This document shows positions 31,190 to 42,864 of a stretch of DNA of 64,000 bases, in pieces (position 1 is the first letter of the stretch; every line of letters starts with the position of its first letter). Source of the stretch: Apiosordaria backusii (lineage: Eukaryota; Ascomycota; Sordariomycetes; Sordariales; Lasiosphaeriaceae). Where the stretch lies: contig JAUKTV010000001.1 in assembly GCA_030549205.1 (NCBI GenBank), forward strand, positions 1-64,000, read 5' to 3'. The notes beneath the pieces are model-generated. The model made no database searches. It saw only the letters and a list, made by a program, of their open reading frames with translations, and was not told the origin of the DNA. The position numbers and the translations under genes were made by a program.

Positions 31190-32320
31190 ATGAGCCCTTC
31201 CGACACTTCATACAACTACTACTCCGACGGCAGCACCGGGGCGTACTCTGACTCTGATGCCCGCAACTGCCTCATATCCGGCTGCCGTCGGAAGCACGCC
31301 TTTGCCCGCGTGGGTGGACGCAAGATCTACTCCGAGTTCTGCAACATACACACCTGCGAGCGGACCTTTCCCATCTCCAAGGGCCTCCACTGCCCCAACC
31401 CCAAGAAGGAACATGAGCGGTTCTGCTCCATCGACCTCAGCTGCGGACACCCTGGCTGTTCGCAGACTGGTTCCTATTCATCGTCGGGAGAATGGACACA
31501 GTACTTTTGCCCTCGTCACCGCTGCACCACGCGCGGCTGTCTATCCGGGTCGACCAGCAACAAGCAACAGCAAAGATGCGACCTTCATGTGCTGACCTGC
31601 AGCGTGCCTCGGTGCGAGAGGCCGTGCTATGAGAACCGAGATGGCACCTTGGACATTGTGTGCGCAGCCCACTACGGCAGCTTCAACTGTGCTTGGGCCG
31701 GGTGCGCGAGGAGGAAACCGGGCTACGACACCAAGTATTGCCTAGAACACAAATGCGCCTTTGGAGAGTGTTCTCGTGGCAGGGAGAAGGATGCAAAGTG
31801 GTGCAAGGAGCACAAATGCGCCGTTTTGTCCTGTGACCGAGGGGTCAAGGAGGATGGAGGGGTCATGTGCAAAGATCATGAGTGCAACACCTCACGCTGC
31901 CGACTCCCAAGGATGGCTGGGGCCGACTTTTGCACCAACCATGGGTGCAAGGGGAAGAACTGCCGCTTCGAAGCGCGGTTCCCGGGCGGCTACTGCGAGG
32001 AGAGGCATGCTTGCATTGTGGGCATGTGCTCCAACCCAAGATCAGCGGTTGTGAGCTCGACGCTGGGCATCTTCACAGACCGGTGTGTCGAGCATGATCG
32101 CTTGAATCGGGCAGGGAGGAGGCTGTCGGCAAACGATATGCCTGAGAGGGAGAGATGGGAGGGGCGTAGGCATCGGTATTCCGACGACATCGAGTCGCTG
32201 AGACGGCGGGAACGGGAGAGGGAGCAGAGGGAGCGCGAGGAGAGAGAGAAGACCACGAGAGAGGCATATGATACCTACGCTTATTCAGGCTGGGATCGGT
32301 GGTATGAGCGGGGAGTTTGA
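31190..32320 (+). CDS. Cys/His-rich repeat protein (about ten CxxHxC units)
   Basis: 376 aa from the ATG at 31190 (MSPSDTSYNYYSDG); the frame is open further upstream but has no ATG. The central 290 residues are a tandem array in which each unit of about 20-30 residues has an early Cys and ends in C-x2-H-x-C or a close variant: FCNIHTC, FCPRHRC, YCLEHKC, WCKEHKC, MCKDHEC, FCTNHGC, YCEERHAC. Such spacing would bind one zinc per unit. The C-terminus is a highly charged Arg/Glu helix (SLRRREREREQREREEREKT), probably a coiled coil or single alpha helix. No signal peptide or catalytic motif. It could be a nucleic-acid or protein-binding scaffold; the family is not recognised. Confidence 0.82.
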   Translation: MSPSDTSYNYYSDGSTGAYSDSDARNCLISGCRRKHAFARVGGRKIYSEFCNIHTCERTFPISKGLHCPNPKKEHERFCSIDLSCGHPGCSQTGSYSSSGEWTQYFCPRHRCTTRGCLSGSTSNKQQQRCDLHVLTCSVPRCERPCYENRDGTLDIVCAAHYGSFNCAWAGCARRKPGYDTKYCLEHKCAFGECSRGREKDAKWCKEHKCAVLSCDRGVKEDGGVMCKDHECNTSRCRLPRMAGADFCTNHGCKGKNCRFEARFPGGYCEERHACIVGMCSNPRSAVVSSTLGIFTDRCVEHDRLNRAGRRLSANDMPERERWEGRRHRYSDDIESLRRREREREQREREEREKTTREAYDTYAYSGWDRWYERGV

Positions 32321-33005
32321 GAAGGAGGACATTTGGAGCTGTATTTCTAGTGTACAACCTACGTAACTAGCTGGGAGGTTAGAACTTGCATTTTGGTTGG
32401 ACAGGAATGGACGATACCCGGAAACACTTGATACCTGCTAGCGGACAAACGGAGGCATTGGGGAATTTGGATACTTTAGGAATTTAGGCGCTGAATTTAC
32501 TGTCTTGTTGATTTTTCTCGTGTTTCGTTCTTTTGCATAGGTAAAGTTGGGATGGACCGGACCTGCAGTGGCTTGCGGTTTGTCGGGTATCGAACCCGCT
32601 TTGCTCTGCCCTTTCCTCAAAGACCCGGACACGGAGCAACAGCAAGACAGCATCAATCCAACTGACGTCATCGAGCAGTTTCGGAGGCTATCGATAAGAA
32701 CCAGCAGGGGTTGATTGGCGCCCTCCGCGTTTTGAATCCGCAGCTCGGCGGCGTTGATAAAGCTTATCAGCGCCAGTTAACTGCGCCTTACTGCTGGATT
32801 GGGAAGGGTCCAGGTCCCTGCTTCCAGGTTGCGTCGTCGGCGCAGCAACATGCGTGATCAATGACACAGCTACAACACCTTACCACTCACTCCGCGTATG
32901 TAAAGCTCCTCCAGCCCCTTCCGTCATCCTTTCGTCCTCCTCTACGCGACAGGCCCCCTTTCCCCGGTTCGACATCGTTATCGCCGCGACCGGAACGTCA
33001 GAACA
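32321..33005. other. intergenic, promoter of the M28 gene
   Basis: No gene supported. A B-box-like GGGTTCGATACCC (minus strand, 32585-32597) occurs without a tRNA fold. The region next to 33006 is pyrimidine-rich, like many fungal 5' leaders. Confidence 0.45.
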
Positions 33006-34629
33006 ATGCCCGGATTGAAGGCAATTGCCCTCAACGGCCTGGCCGCCGCCGTGGGCGTTTCCGCCTTTGCTGTCCAGCAAAAGCCAATCCTCCATGACCA
33101 GCAGGCGCAGGCGCCCATCGGCGGTCATCTCGGCAGCACCCACGGGGACAGGCCACTGGTCGATTCCGAAGCCCTCCAAGACACCATCAAGGCCGACAAT
33201 CTTCTTGCTCGCGCAAAACACCTCTACAAGATTGCCAAGCTGTCCGAGGACAAGTACGGCCGGCCAACGCGTGTCATTGGAAGTCCGGGCCACGAAGGCA
33301 CCATCAAGTACATCCAGAAAGCCCTCAATGCCGTTAGCGACTACTACACGTTTGGCCTCCAGCCGTTCTCCGCCGTGTCAGGCACCGTATTCGAGAGCCG
33401 CCTGACCATTGACGACAAGTTGCCTTTCACCGCCTATCCCATGAGCCTGACGCCCCCGACTAAGAATAGGGAACCGGTTGACGGCAACCTCGTGCTGGTT
33501 TCGAACGAAGGCTGCAACGAAGAAGACTACCCCGACACCCTCTCTGGCAACATCGCCTTCATCAAGCGTGGCATCTGCCCCTTTGGCACAAAGTCGGAGC
33601 TTGCCGGCAAGGCGGGCGCTTTGGCTGCTGTTGTTTACAACTACGAAGACGCCCCTGTAGGAGGTACCCTCGGCACTCCTTCTGACAATCACGTTGCGAC
33701 ATTCGGTCTATCTGGCAGAGAGGCCCGTCCCCACGTCGCCAAGCTCGAGGCAGGCAAAACGATACCCGTCACCGCCTACATTGACGCCGTCGTGAATCAG
33801 ATCGTGACCAACAACATCATTGCGCAGACAAAAGGAGGAGACCAAGAAAACTGCGTCATGCTCGGAGGCCACAGCGATTCGGTTGGGGAGGGGCCCGGCA
33901 TCAATGATGACGGATCAGGAAGTCTGTCCCTGTTGGAAGTTGCCCTGAATCTGGCCAACTTTTCTGTCAACAACTGCGTGCGCTTTGCCTGGTGGTCTGC
34001 CGAAGAGGAGGGGTTGCTCGGCTCGGATCACTACGTTAATGTCTTGGCCCCCGAGGAGAACAAAAAGATTCGCCTGTTTATGGACTATGACATGCTGGCC
34101 AGTCCAAATTTTGCATACCAGGTGTACGATGCGCGGGACTCGGTCAATCCCGTCGGCTCGCAAGCCCTCCGCGACCTGTATGTCAACTGGTACACCAAGC
34201 ACGGACTCAACTACACCTTCATTCCCTTCGACGGACGCAGTGACTACGACGGGTTCATCCGGCACGGTATTCCCGCAGGTGGTATTGCCACTGGTGCCGA
34301 GGGTATCAAATTGAGAGCTGAGGCTCAAATGTTTGGCGGTGAGGACGGTGTGCCGTACGATGTCTGCTATCATGAGCTCTGCGATGATGTCCACAACCTG
34401 AATCTCACGGCTTGGGAGATCAACACCAAGGCTTGTCCCCGCATTGCAACCCGGTTTAGAACTCAAACATACTGATGCTCGGATATAGTTGGTCGCCCAC
34501 TCGGTTGCCGCATTCGCCACCTCGTTTGATGGGTTCCCTAAGAGAACGCTCGACGACGACAAGCTGTTCGCGAGCACAAACAAGTATCGCCAACAGACAA
34601 AGTATCACGGCGACAAGCTCTTCATCTAA
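33006..34629 (+). CDS. secreted leucine aminopeptidase 2-type M28 peptidase
   Basis: Exon 1 33006-34430 and exon 2 34489-34629, 521 aa. The reading frame of exon 1 runs on to 34475, but family-like sequence (WEINTK, then LVAHSVAAFATSFDGFPKRT) continues only if 34431-34488 is removed. This gives a GC-AG intron (GCTTGT...ATATAG, CTGAT branch). Domains: signal peptide (about 1-20), PA domain (about 150-270), and M28 core with zinc ligands in GGHSDSVGEG (His, about 288) and INDDGSGS, catalytic WSAEEEG (about 329), MDYDM (about 360) and CYHELCDD (about 455). This family removes N-terminal residues, often Leu, from peptides outside the cell. It complements the M28B peptidase at 18761. Confidence 0.93.
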
Positions 34630-36810
34630 TGGCGTTGTTCTTCCATGTTCTGTCCTGATGGTTGCATGAGAGGAGTTTGAAGACCGAAGAGGGAATGCAT
34701 TAGAGTGGGCGTATTCCGGGCCTCTGAATTCTTAGTAAATACACTTAATCTGTATTATCACACGGCCTGGCCTCTTACCTGCACTGCAGTCTTGTTCTCT
34801 GTGCGATTCGAACTGATCCTCTTCAGGGTTACAGATGCCTTTTGGGTCATATGGAGGAAAGTCAGGCCGACAGAAAACTCCGGCAACCCAAATAAGAAGG
34901 TAGCGAACCACTGCAGATCACGGAAGAAAACGGCAACCAAGACAGTCGGGTGTTTAGTGGTGAAACGGCACCGACCCAGACCGATTTGACCTCCTAAAAC
35001 GGGGTTTCAGCACCGAAGCTGCGGTCCGGTGGTTCGGCGGACGTCACCCTCCCCGACCTGTCAGATGACTTGACGTGAATCAACACAGCTAATCATCGAA
35101 CGGTTCCGGCCGAAGTTCTTTTCCTCTTTTCAATCGAAACGGCAACATGACAGAATGGTTCCCTTTTGCGGCCGGTTTTCCAAGCTGTTAACCAAGGCCA
35201 AGAAGTATTGACCTGCAAGTCACCTGAACGGCGCCGACACCATGCTGAAAGAGGCGTAGCCGGAATCAACAAGCACGGAACGGACACTAAACAAGTTGGT
35301 CATCGGAGCTGGTCATCATGATCAATGAGGAGGGGTTATCTCTCCAGATGTCATCGTTCAGCACACAGATAGGATAAGAGAAGGTACCTAGATAGTGCAG
35401 GTTGGGGGCCTTGCAGCACAGAGTAAGATAGTCTCTGCGCCCTGCATGAGATATCAATACACGCTGGACTCTTCACCGGTAGCCAGCGAGTCTGAGAAAT
35501 GCTTTTGGACCAATAGATACGCCACACTCCATTGAATCCCCCACGCCCCTCCAGCTTTAAGAAAAGTTGTCACAGCTCTCCCCCAGCCGCCAACCTAATA
35601 TCTGTAGGGCATTTGGGGTTGCATCTCATTGCAATCGACGCATGGGCAGCTACTCCCCTCACATTGGTCCGCTCAATACCACGCCGACACTTTCAGTCCC
35701 CACAGCAAGTGAACTACCGCGTGCTCCGTTATGTGCGGGAGCTTAAAGGGAGTAGCCGAGTGGAACATTCTGCTTGGCTTCCAAACCAAGCACAACTCTG
35801 ATTCGTTTTTCAATCTCTCCATAGACATGATCCCAAAACCCCATGTTTTGTTCACAACGGGCAGTCTAGATTGCAACCTCCGCAATCTCCTTCCCAACCC
35901 CCCGCACTTACCTGCCTCTCCGCCGCGGCCTGAAGTCAGGTCCTCTGTGATCCTCACATGAATTTTCAACAGAACGTTCCAGCTTCCCAGCGTATACCCG
36001 CAACAATCCGCAAGAGACAGGATGAATATCTAAAGGAGACTCATTCCCACGTTTTGAACTATTGCCTGGCCGGCTACCCGTGTAGCTGAAGCTATTCCTT
36101 GTCCCGTCAGACGGACATCATCTTCTCCGACCATCCATTATACAAACTAACTCGAAAGGTTACACGCAATTACTTGGCCTGGCAAGTTGGCAGCTCGAAT
36201 CTGACCCGAATCAAGACGCCACGAGGACTAACCAATGCGCCGTATCATGGACCTCGACATGGCCTCGAATATGGCCTTACTGATAAGGCCGACTTGCAGC
36301 CCGCGCGCCCGGTAAGCGTTTTGGGTCTTCTTGGTCGGCCAAGAGACGTTCAGCGATTTCCAAGGTGACAAGAGATCTAAGGTACATATCAGCACACCCT
36401 CCAAGCACATGAGCCAGGATCATCCGAGTAAACACTTTGTACCTGCCCCTTGCAGAACTTTCTGGGGTCAACAACCCCCCATCTCAGACAGGCTACCTCT
36501 GCAGCCAAGGGAACCTGCAGGTAAGAGGGTGGGGATGTGGGAAGGAAACATATCCTCCTCCACACTCTGCAGAGGGCACACCGTCAACCCTCTCCACGTG
36601 AATGGACGGACCAGCTCAACATGGCTGAGCGTGCGAACGAGGGGTTTCTGCGCAAATCTACGCAACTGCCCCGAAGTTGATCGCCCTGCTCGATTGGAAC
36701 TTGAAAGCCGGGGAGCGAAAGTGTATAAGAATCTCCCATCTTCCCCGTCTCCGTCCATCGAGTCCCTCTCCACCCCATCCTCCAGCACACAACGTCACCC
36801 CCTCACCAAG
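34630..36810. other. long intergenic region, nothing recognised
   Basis: About 2.2 kb with only short scattered ORFs. A TATA-like GTATAAGA occurs at 36722-36729, followed by a C/T-rich leader directly upstream of the next gene. Confidence 0.45.
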
Positions 36811-37746
36811 ATGCAAATCAAGTCACTCGCCCTTTTCGCCACCGCCGCTCTGGCCGCCTTGAACGAGCCCTGTGTCGGCTCTGGCGGAAGAGCAGGTATG
36901 TTCCTCATTCCCTTGCGACCTATGAATGTTCAGGTCCTTTCCGAATGAGTGCTGACATGATGACCCCAAAGGTGTCTGCGTCACGACCACTACCTGCTCC
37001 TCGTCGGGTGGTGTCACCATCGACGGGGCATGCCCCGCTGATGCCTCCAATGTGAAGTGCTGCACCAAGGCTTCCTGCCCGAACGGGTCCGCCGGCAACT
37101 GCCGATGGGCCTCTGATTGCGGAGGAACCACCTTGACTGGTCTTTGCCCGGGGCCCGCCCAGATGAGATGCTGCTCTTCTTCTGCCACCGGCTTTGGAGG
37201 CTATTCTGCCCCAGCCATCCCCGCCGTCGGGGCTTGCAAGGCTGTCGCTGTTGAAGGTGCCAAGAAGGTCGTTGCTGCTTTCCCTGGGAGAGTTCGACAG
37301 ATTTACTGCACCCGGGCGTGCACTTGCCCCGGTACTTCGGACCACTGCTGCGGCAAGGCCATCGATTACATGTGCTCTGATGCTGGTGGTGTAAGTGGCC
37401 CTTTCACCCTCGAACTCCTTGCTCTCGACACTGACTTGACACTCGCCTCATAGGTCCCCACCATGTCTGGCCGGCAGCTCGCCGAGTGGGCCATGAACAA
37501 TCGTGCCAGTTTGAACCTCAAGTACATCATCTGGGGCCAGCGCATCTGGAACCCCAGTGTTGATGGTGTCAAGGCCTGGACCAGCTGGCGCACCATGGAG
37601 GATCGTGGAGATGTCACCCAGAACCACTGGTAAGTTTCACCTAATCTCCGTGTTACCTTAGTCTTTGAGCCCAAGCAGGAGACGACGAACAAGACGAGGA
37701 ATACTAACCAAGATACAGGGACCACGTTCACATCAGCTTCAACTAA
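36811..37746 (+). CDS. Cys-rich secreted protein, ARB_07466-like C-terminal domain
   Basis: Four exons (36811-36895, 36972-37390, 37454-37629, 37719-37746) joined by introns of 76, 63 and 89 nt, each with GTAAGT or GTATGT donors and CTAAC/CTGAC branches; 235 aa. Signal peptide (MQIKSLALFATAALA), then two Cys-rich repeats with CC pairs (VKCCTKASC, MRCCSSS), like small extracellular modules. A C-terminal domain follows with GRQLAEWAMNNRASLNLKYI and, across the last intron, QNHW-DHVHISF. That W-DH-H-F ending is characteristic of a domain found in secreted bacterial and fungal proteins, often beside cell-wall hydrolases. The His/Asp residues suggest metal binding. Activity unproven; extracellular location likely. 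Confidence 0.82.
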
Positions 37747-38526
37747 GCGGCATGGTTTGTTTTCAAGAGGGAGCAACGATAGCCATGAGGCCTAGGATCC
37801 ATCAGGGCGAGGAAGGTCAAATCGTATGACTTTGCGTATCTTTGTACCTACATACCTACCAAGGCCAAATACAGCAACCACCGCCCCCTACTTGCCCACC
37901 TTAACATCGGGACCCATTGCGTGCCAATTCAGGCCTTACACATGTTCTCGTCACAGTCACACCGGTTGTCCAGTGCATGGCGTTCCTGTGAAGAGGTGGG
38001 GTCAACATGCAATCAACATCTAGGACCACCAATAGCCATCGTTCGGTCATGCAGCCGGTGCCTCATCGCAAATAAAATACTGGTTTTGGGCGCCACTTTT
38101 GATCAAAAACGGCAGCACTAACATTCCTTAGCACCACCTCCCCGTCGACATCGATACTGAACCAGGTCCCAACAGCATGGGGGCCTATCACGAGATTTGT
38201 GAGTTACACAAAGTTTTTCCCCTTCTGGTCGCAAGGACAGGTGCCAGCGAACAAATGATGTAAATACCCCGCCTCGTCGTGCTGAATGCCGTTAAGTCCC
38301 AAGAAACTAGGTAGGCTCGGTCCGCTTAGTTCTCACACCACAACGTGTGTTGATCACCAAACCCCTGTCGAACCTGTCATTGACCCTGTCAACCTGTCAA
38401 CCTCGGGCTGTCGACTTGACAATCCACCAGCTTAAAAGAGATCATTGGGCCCCCGAATCAAGATGAAAGACTTGCCTACCTACTCAACCACAATCATCCA
38501 ACAAGCCAACGGGTACTGGCAACAGG
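37747..38526. other. intergenic, nothing recognised
   Basis: Spacer with the epoxide hydrolase promoter. Imperfect AACCTGTCA direct repeats occur at about 38370-38401. Confidence 0.45.
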
Positions 38527-39962
38527 ATGGCGCTCAACCTCTCTTCGTTTGGGATTCTCCCTCCGGGCATCCTGACCCAGCCCACACCGTTTTCACTCCA
38601 CGTTCCCATGAGAGATGTCCATCGCCTCTCCGCCCAGGTCGACCAAGCCAACATCGGCATCCCTCAGTATTACAATACTCACGCCAACCCCGTCAACGGA
38701 ACTTACGGCGTTTCGCGCGACTGGCTCATCGAAGCCCAAGAAACTTGGCTCTCCGACTTTGACTGGCGCGCCCATGAAGAAGAGCAAAACAAGTTCCCTA
38801 ATTTCCGCATCAACATCACTCTCCCGTCCGACGGGCAGGTGTTTGACCTCCACTTTGCCGCTTTGTTCTCCCAACGCGAGGATGCCGTTCCGATTACCTT
38901 CCTTCACGGTTGGCCAGGGTCCTGGATGGAATTCATACCCGTGATGGAACTTTTGGCGGAGAAATACACCGCCGACACTCTCCCATACCACGTTGTTGTC
39001 CCGTCTATTCCTGACTATGGCCTCAGCGTCCGTCCTGAAGAGACCAAAGAGTTGACCATGGCCGCCGCGGGTGAGGCTATCAACACTCTGATGGTTCAGT
39101 TAGGCTTTGGAAACGGTTATGTGGCCCAAGGAGGAGATGTAGGAAGCTTTCTGTCGCAGGTCCTGAGCCGGCATGAAGAATGCAAGGCTTATCATTGTTC
39201 GTCCCCCCTTCTGAAGAACTCCCTTGGCGTACTAGAGCTGATCAGACAAAAACAGTAAACATGTTCTTCATGACTTCCCGGCAACAGGCCTCTGTCGCCA
39301 ATCTTTCCGTCACGGCAGAAGAACAAGAAAAGCTGGACTATGTCGCGGCGTGGGCCACGACCGGTAACGCCTATGCTGTTGAGCATGGAACCCGCCCCTC
39401 CACCATTTCCCTGGTTCTTCAGAGTAACCCGATTGCAATGTTAGCATGGTATGGATATCATTCTGCACTTACCTTCTGTTTTGCTTTACTAACATTGTTC
39501 GGAACACAAGGATGGGCGAAAAGTTCATCGAATGGTCCGACAATCGACACTCCCCTTTCCCATCTATCGACACCATCCTCTCCTTCGTCTCATACTACTG
39601 GTTGACCAACTCGTATGCTCGAACAATGTGGGCGTACTCCGAGCTGACCAGCGTTGTTGGCGGTGAGCTGCCGGCATACAACCCTTCGTTGACAAAGCCA
39701 ATGGGATACTCTTGCTTCCCAGTCGAGATTGCCACGCTGCCTGAAACTTGGGCAAGGGCATTGTTCCCGAATTTGGTGTTTTATGGCGTTCATGAAAAGG
39801 TATGTTGGAGCAGCTGGGGGTGAATGAGGTGGCTGGCGCTGACATGTGACAAACACAAAACAGGGTGGCCATTTTGCGGCGTTGCAAGCTCCCGAGGCGT
39901 TTTTGAGTGACATTGAAGAGTTTTTGGAGATTGTTAAGAATGATGTTATAGGGCAGTCTTGA
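38527..39962 (+). CDS. epoxide hydrolase (microsomal-type, alpha/beta hydrolase)
   Basis: Four exons (38527-39196, 39256-39448, 39511-39799, 39864-39962); introns of 59, 62 and 64 nt with CTGAT or CTAAC branches; 416 aa. The N-terminal epoxide-hydrolase domain (PFSLHVPMRDVHRLSAQV; WLIEAQETWLSDFDWRAHEE) is followed by the alpha/beta hydrolase core. HGWPGS (oxyanion HGxP, about residue 126) and GGDVGSF (nucleophile Asp, about 202) are present, and the last exon junction rebuilds HEKGGHFAALQAPE with the catalytic His. The reaction is hydrolysis of epoxides to vicinal diols, in detoxification or lipid and secondary metabolism. No strong membrane anchor is seen, so it may be soluble. Confidence 0.93.
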
Positions 39963-40511
39963 GCTGACATTGGTGAAATTCTTTGAAAGCGTCAGTCGAG
40001 GACTGCTCGTAGCTAAATGAGTAGAGGAAGGTGTTGTGTGGGGTATATATGAAGTGTATATGCTCTTCGCAGGACGTTTATGCTGTGCTATCTTTCTAGT
40101 TGCCCAATGTGAACATGCGTAGGTGCCATGTGTGTGGCGCTCGGGTGGAAAGTATTGACAGCTTGCCCCAGCCGTTTTCAATATGCCAAACCTCCGCTAT
40201 GAAAACCTTAATAACGCCGTTCCTCACGTTGCAAATGCAGAATCTCCAACTAAATTGAAGTCTATCCCTCTTTCACTCATGTTCTAACAAATTTCAAGTT
40301 CAACTACCTGCTCGTCTTTGCCCAAGAACAAGTCATTAAGAAAGCCAAGATTTGTTCCCGCGTCCTACTCAACAAACGAGACAATGTCCCGACGAGTCAA
40401 ATCTTTGGAACACTATCTATTACCCCAATTGCTCCAATTCCCCCGCTATTCCCCATATCCCCATCTGGGCAGGATCCGCCAGAATACAGAGACTTTTCTT
40501 CTATCCAACCT
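39963..40511. other. intergenic, nothing recognised
   Basis: Carries the epoxide hydrolase 3' end and the leader of the next ORF. Confidence 0.45.
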
Positions 40512-41003
40512 ATGCCTATTGCCGCAGCATGCACCGCCGAGGCGAGTAAGTCAACGACCGATGATTTAGTAGCTCTCCTCACGACCAAGTATAAGGCCGC
40601 AATGAACGACACCGAAACCGATATTACATGGTACAAAGAGGAATTCGATAATCTACACGACGATTACCTTCAATGGCGAAATTGTTACATCGAAACCCGC
40701 GTTAGCAGATCACGATGGCCGGCGGCAAGGAGGGCATGGGAGCGTTGGAGAAAAAGCAGTAACCCAGCTTTCTTGTGTTGGGAGGCCTGGGGAGTGTTCC
40801 AGGACAGGTTGGACGCGTGGATAAAGGAGAGAGATAGGGCCATCATACAAAACACAGTCATCACGCGGAGGTCTATTTTGAACGGTGTTATCACGGAAGA
40901 TGCCGAGCTAAGAGATATTGACTTGGAGTATGGGATGAATCGCAGGATTCAAGTTCCCTATTCGTTCCAAGCGTTGCCACGAAAGTGGAGGAAGAGGCTG
41001 TAG
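40512..41003 (+). CDS. hypothetical protein
   Basis: 163 aa from ATG, intronless. Mostly helical and charged, rich in Trp and Arg (RSRWPAARRAWERWRKSS; CWEAWGVFQDRLDAWIKERD). No signal peptide, membrane span or known motif. The regular Trp/Arg helix pattern and lack of low-complexity sequence favour a real gene, but the call rests on ORF quality alone. Confidence 0.45.
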   Translation: MPIAAACTAEASKSTTDDLVALLTTKYKAAMNDTETDITWYKEEFDNLHDDYLQWRNCYIETRVSRSRWPAARRAWERWRKSSNPAFLCWEAWGVFQDRLDAWIKERDRAIIQNTVITRRSILNGVITEDAELRDIDLEYGMNRRIQVPYSFQALPRKWRKRL

Positions 41004-42864
41004 TGATGTCCGTTGAGAATTTCTAGACTCTTGGCCATCACTTTTAGAGACGGGAAGTAGGGATCCCGGGATGGAAAACGCAACCGCTTGGAAGTCCGAA
41101 ATGGCCTCTTCAGAGAGCGCATTCCGCTGAACTGGTAACTTCATGTTTATTTTCGCTTCGCAATGGAAGCAGGACAATGAGAAAAGCCTTGTTCCGTTGC
41201 ACTGAGGCTATCGGGAATCTTCGGTGGCATGCCTCTCTTAAAGAGGTGTTGGGTGCTGGGGAAATGGTTGATCTACCTAAGGTAGTGTCTTAGCAGGCAA
41301 TTCGACGGCAATCAAAAAGTATTAATGGAACGCCCAATGTGAGGATAGATGAAGTTGTCTTGTAGATTGCTATGCCTAGAACTGGGCGAGTTCGCGCGCG
41401 TTTGTCCATCCTCCTAGCCATAAGGCTATGGCCCCCAGGAACTTCAAGTGATGTGCCGAGATTATGGCCCATCATGTGTGCGTCAATTGGTTACACATGT
41501 CACGTTATGAGATCCCCAGATTAATTGAAGAGCTCAATATCACCGCGCCGGTTATACGCCCCAGCTTGGAGGTGTACCTAGGTACCTGGTATTAAAACCA
41601 TCCCTTCCTCGTTTATTTCTTTCTGAGCATGAGTCCTGTCTCCCCTCGAATACCACAGTACGAACAACATGGAACCATTGTCATCCGCTCCGGGCATTTT
41701 TTTTGGCCAACTCAGGAATCAAACCCGCGTTTGCGGCTGTTCTACCCTACGATACATACGTCAAATGGTACGAAGTGCGAAAGCCGTTTATTGGCGAAAG
41801 CAATAAACGGCTCATGACGTGATAGATCGAAAAGGGCCTCTCTTGATGACCGAGATGCTTGACCCTGCGCTAAATGTGACGCTCACTAATTTTCACGCCT
41901 GGTATCGTAATATCTACATCAAAGATCTGGCGCTGCTCAAAGGTTGGCGGAGGACAAGTAGGTTTGATATCAGCAATAGTTCTGGCTGCCGTCGAGGTGG
42001 CTTGCGCTGCATGAGTTCGATGAAGCCAATATCCCTGTCACGAATGTTTCTAGTCTACATAATAAGGATCAGTCAGAGAAGATATTCGAGGTGGAACACA
42101 CAGCCAAATTGGCAATGCGCGGCCTTTGGAGGCTTGTACGTATATATGGTGATGCAGACGCTGCATGGGATGAGCTGGGCGGGGAAAAGATAGTGCCTTA
42201 GGTCGTGTGATGCAGCAGCAAGACCGGGTCGTTCGGACACCTCTATGAAAATGCATGAGAATCTATGATTGTAGAAGATAAAGGCAAACCTGACACAACG
42301 TCTCGAAATGCCCGAAAGCCGCGTACATGCTGCGTTATGGTACAGGCTGGGTTCAAGGCGAAGTAGGTGTAACTCAAAGTCCGAGCGGAAATTTTCTTGG
42401 GCCAGGAACGACTTACCAGGTTCATGGAATACAACATTGGCATAGAGGTAAATGAGAGCGAATCACTACGGTAGGTATGTGAGATCTGCAGGCAGAGCTG
42501 GCTGCGTCTCAAGTTGTACCACCCCGAGCGTCGGACACTTTTCGAATTCCTTGCACTGCCTTGTTGTTAATCGTGAATATTTTCGTGGCCGAGACTACCT
42601 AGGCTTCTAATTTTGTGGAGATATATACCCTGTAGCCTTGCCTGTAGGCAAGGATGTCCTTTTGGTACGACAAATTTTATTAAATGCTACGACATAGGAG
42701 TAACAACATCTCCCTATAAATATGTCTTCAGTTCCCATGAATTCTCCAAACTCCTCGCTACTCACAACCATCTTACCGATAGCAACAGCCAGAAGTCGCC
42801 CACCCAGGACTCTATTTTACCCTTCTCTCGACTGTCAGCATACCTGCAAATCGTCGAATACAAA
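41004..42864. other. long intergenic region, nothing recognised
   Basis: About 1.9 kb with ORFs under 125 codons. A 124-codon plus-strand frame (41819-42193) lacks an ATG start and motif. No repeats noticed. Confidence 0.45.

Noticed and set aside
32585..32598. B-box-like sequence (minus strand GGGTTCGATACCC) hinting at a tRNA
   Set aside because: No A-box, D-arm or acceptor pairing around it; at most a chance match or an unproven SINE trace.
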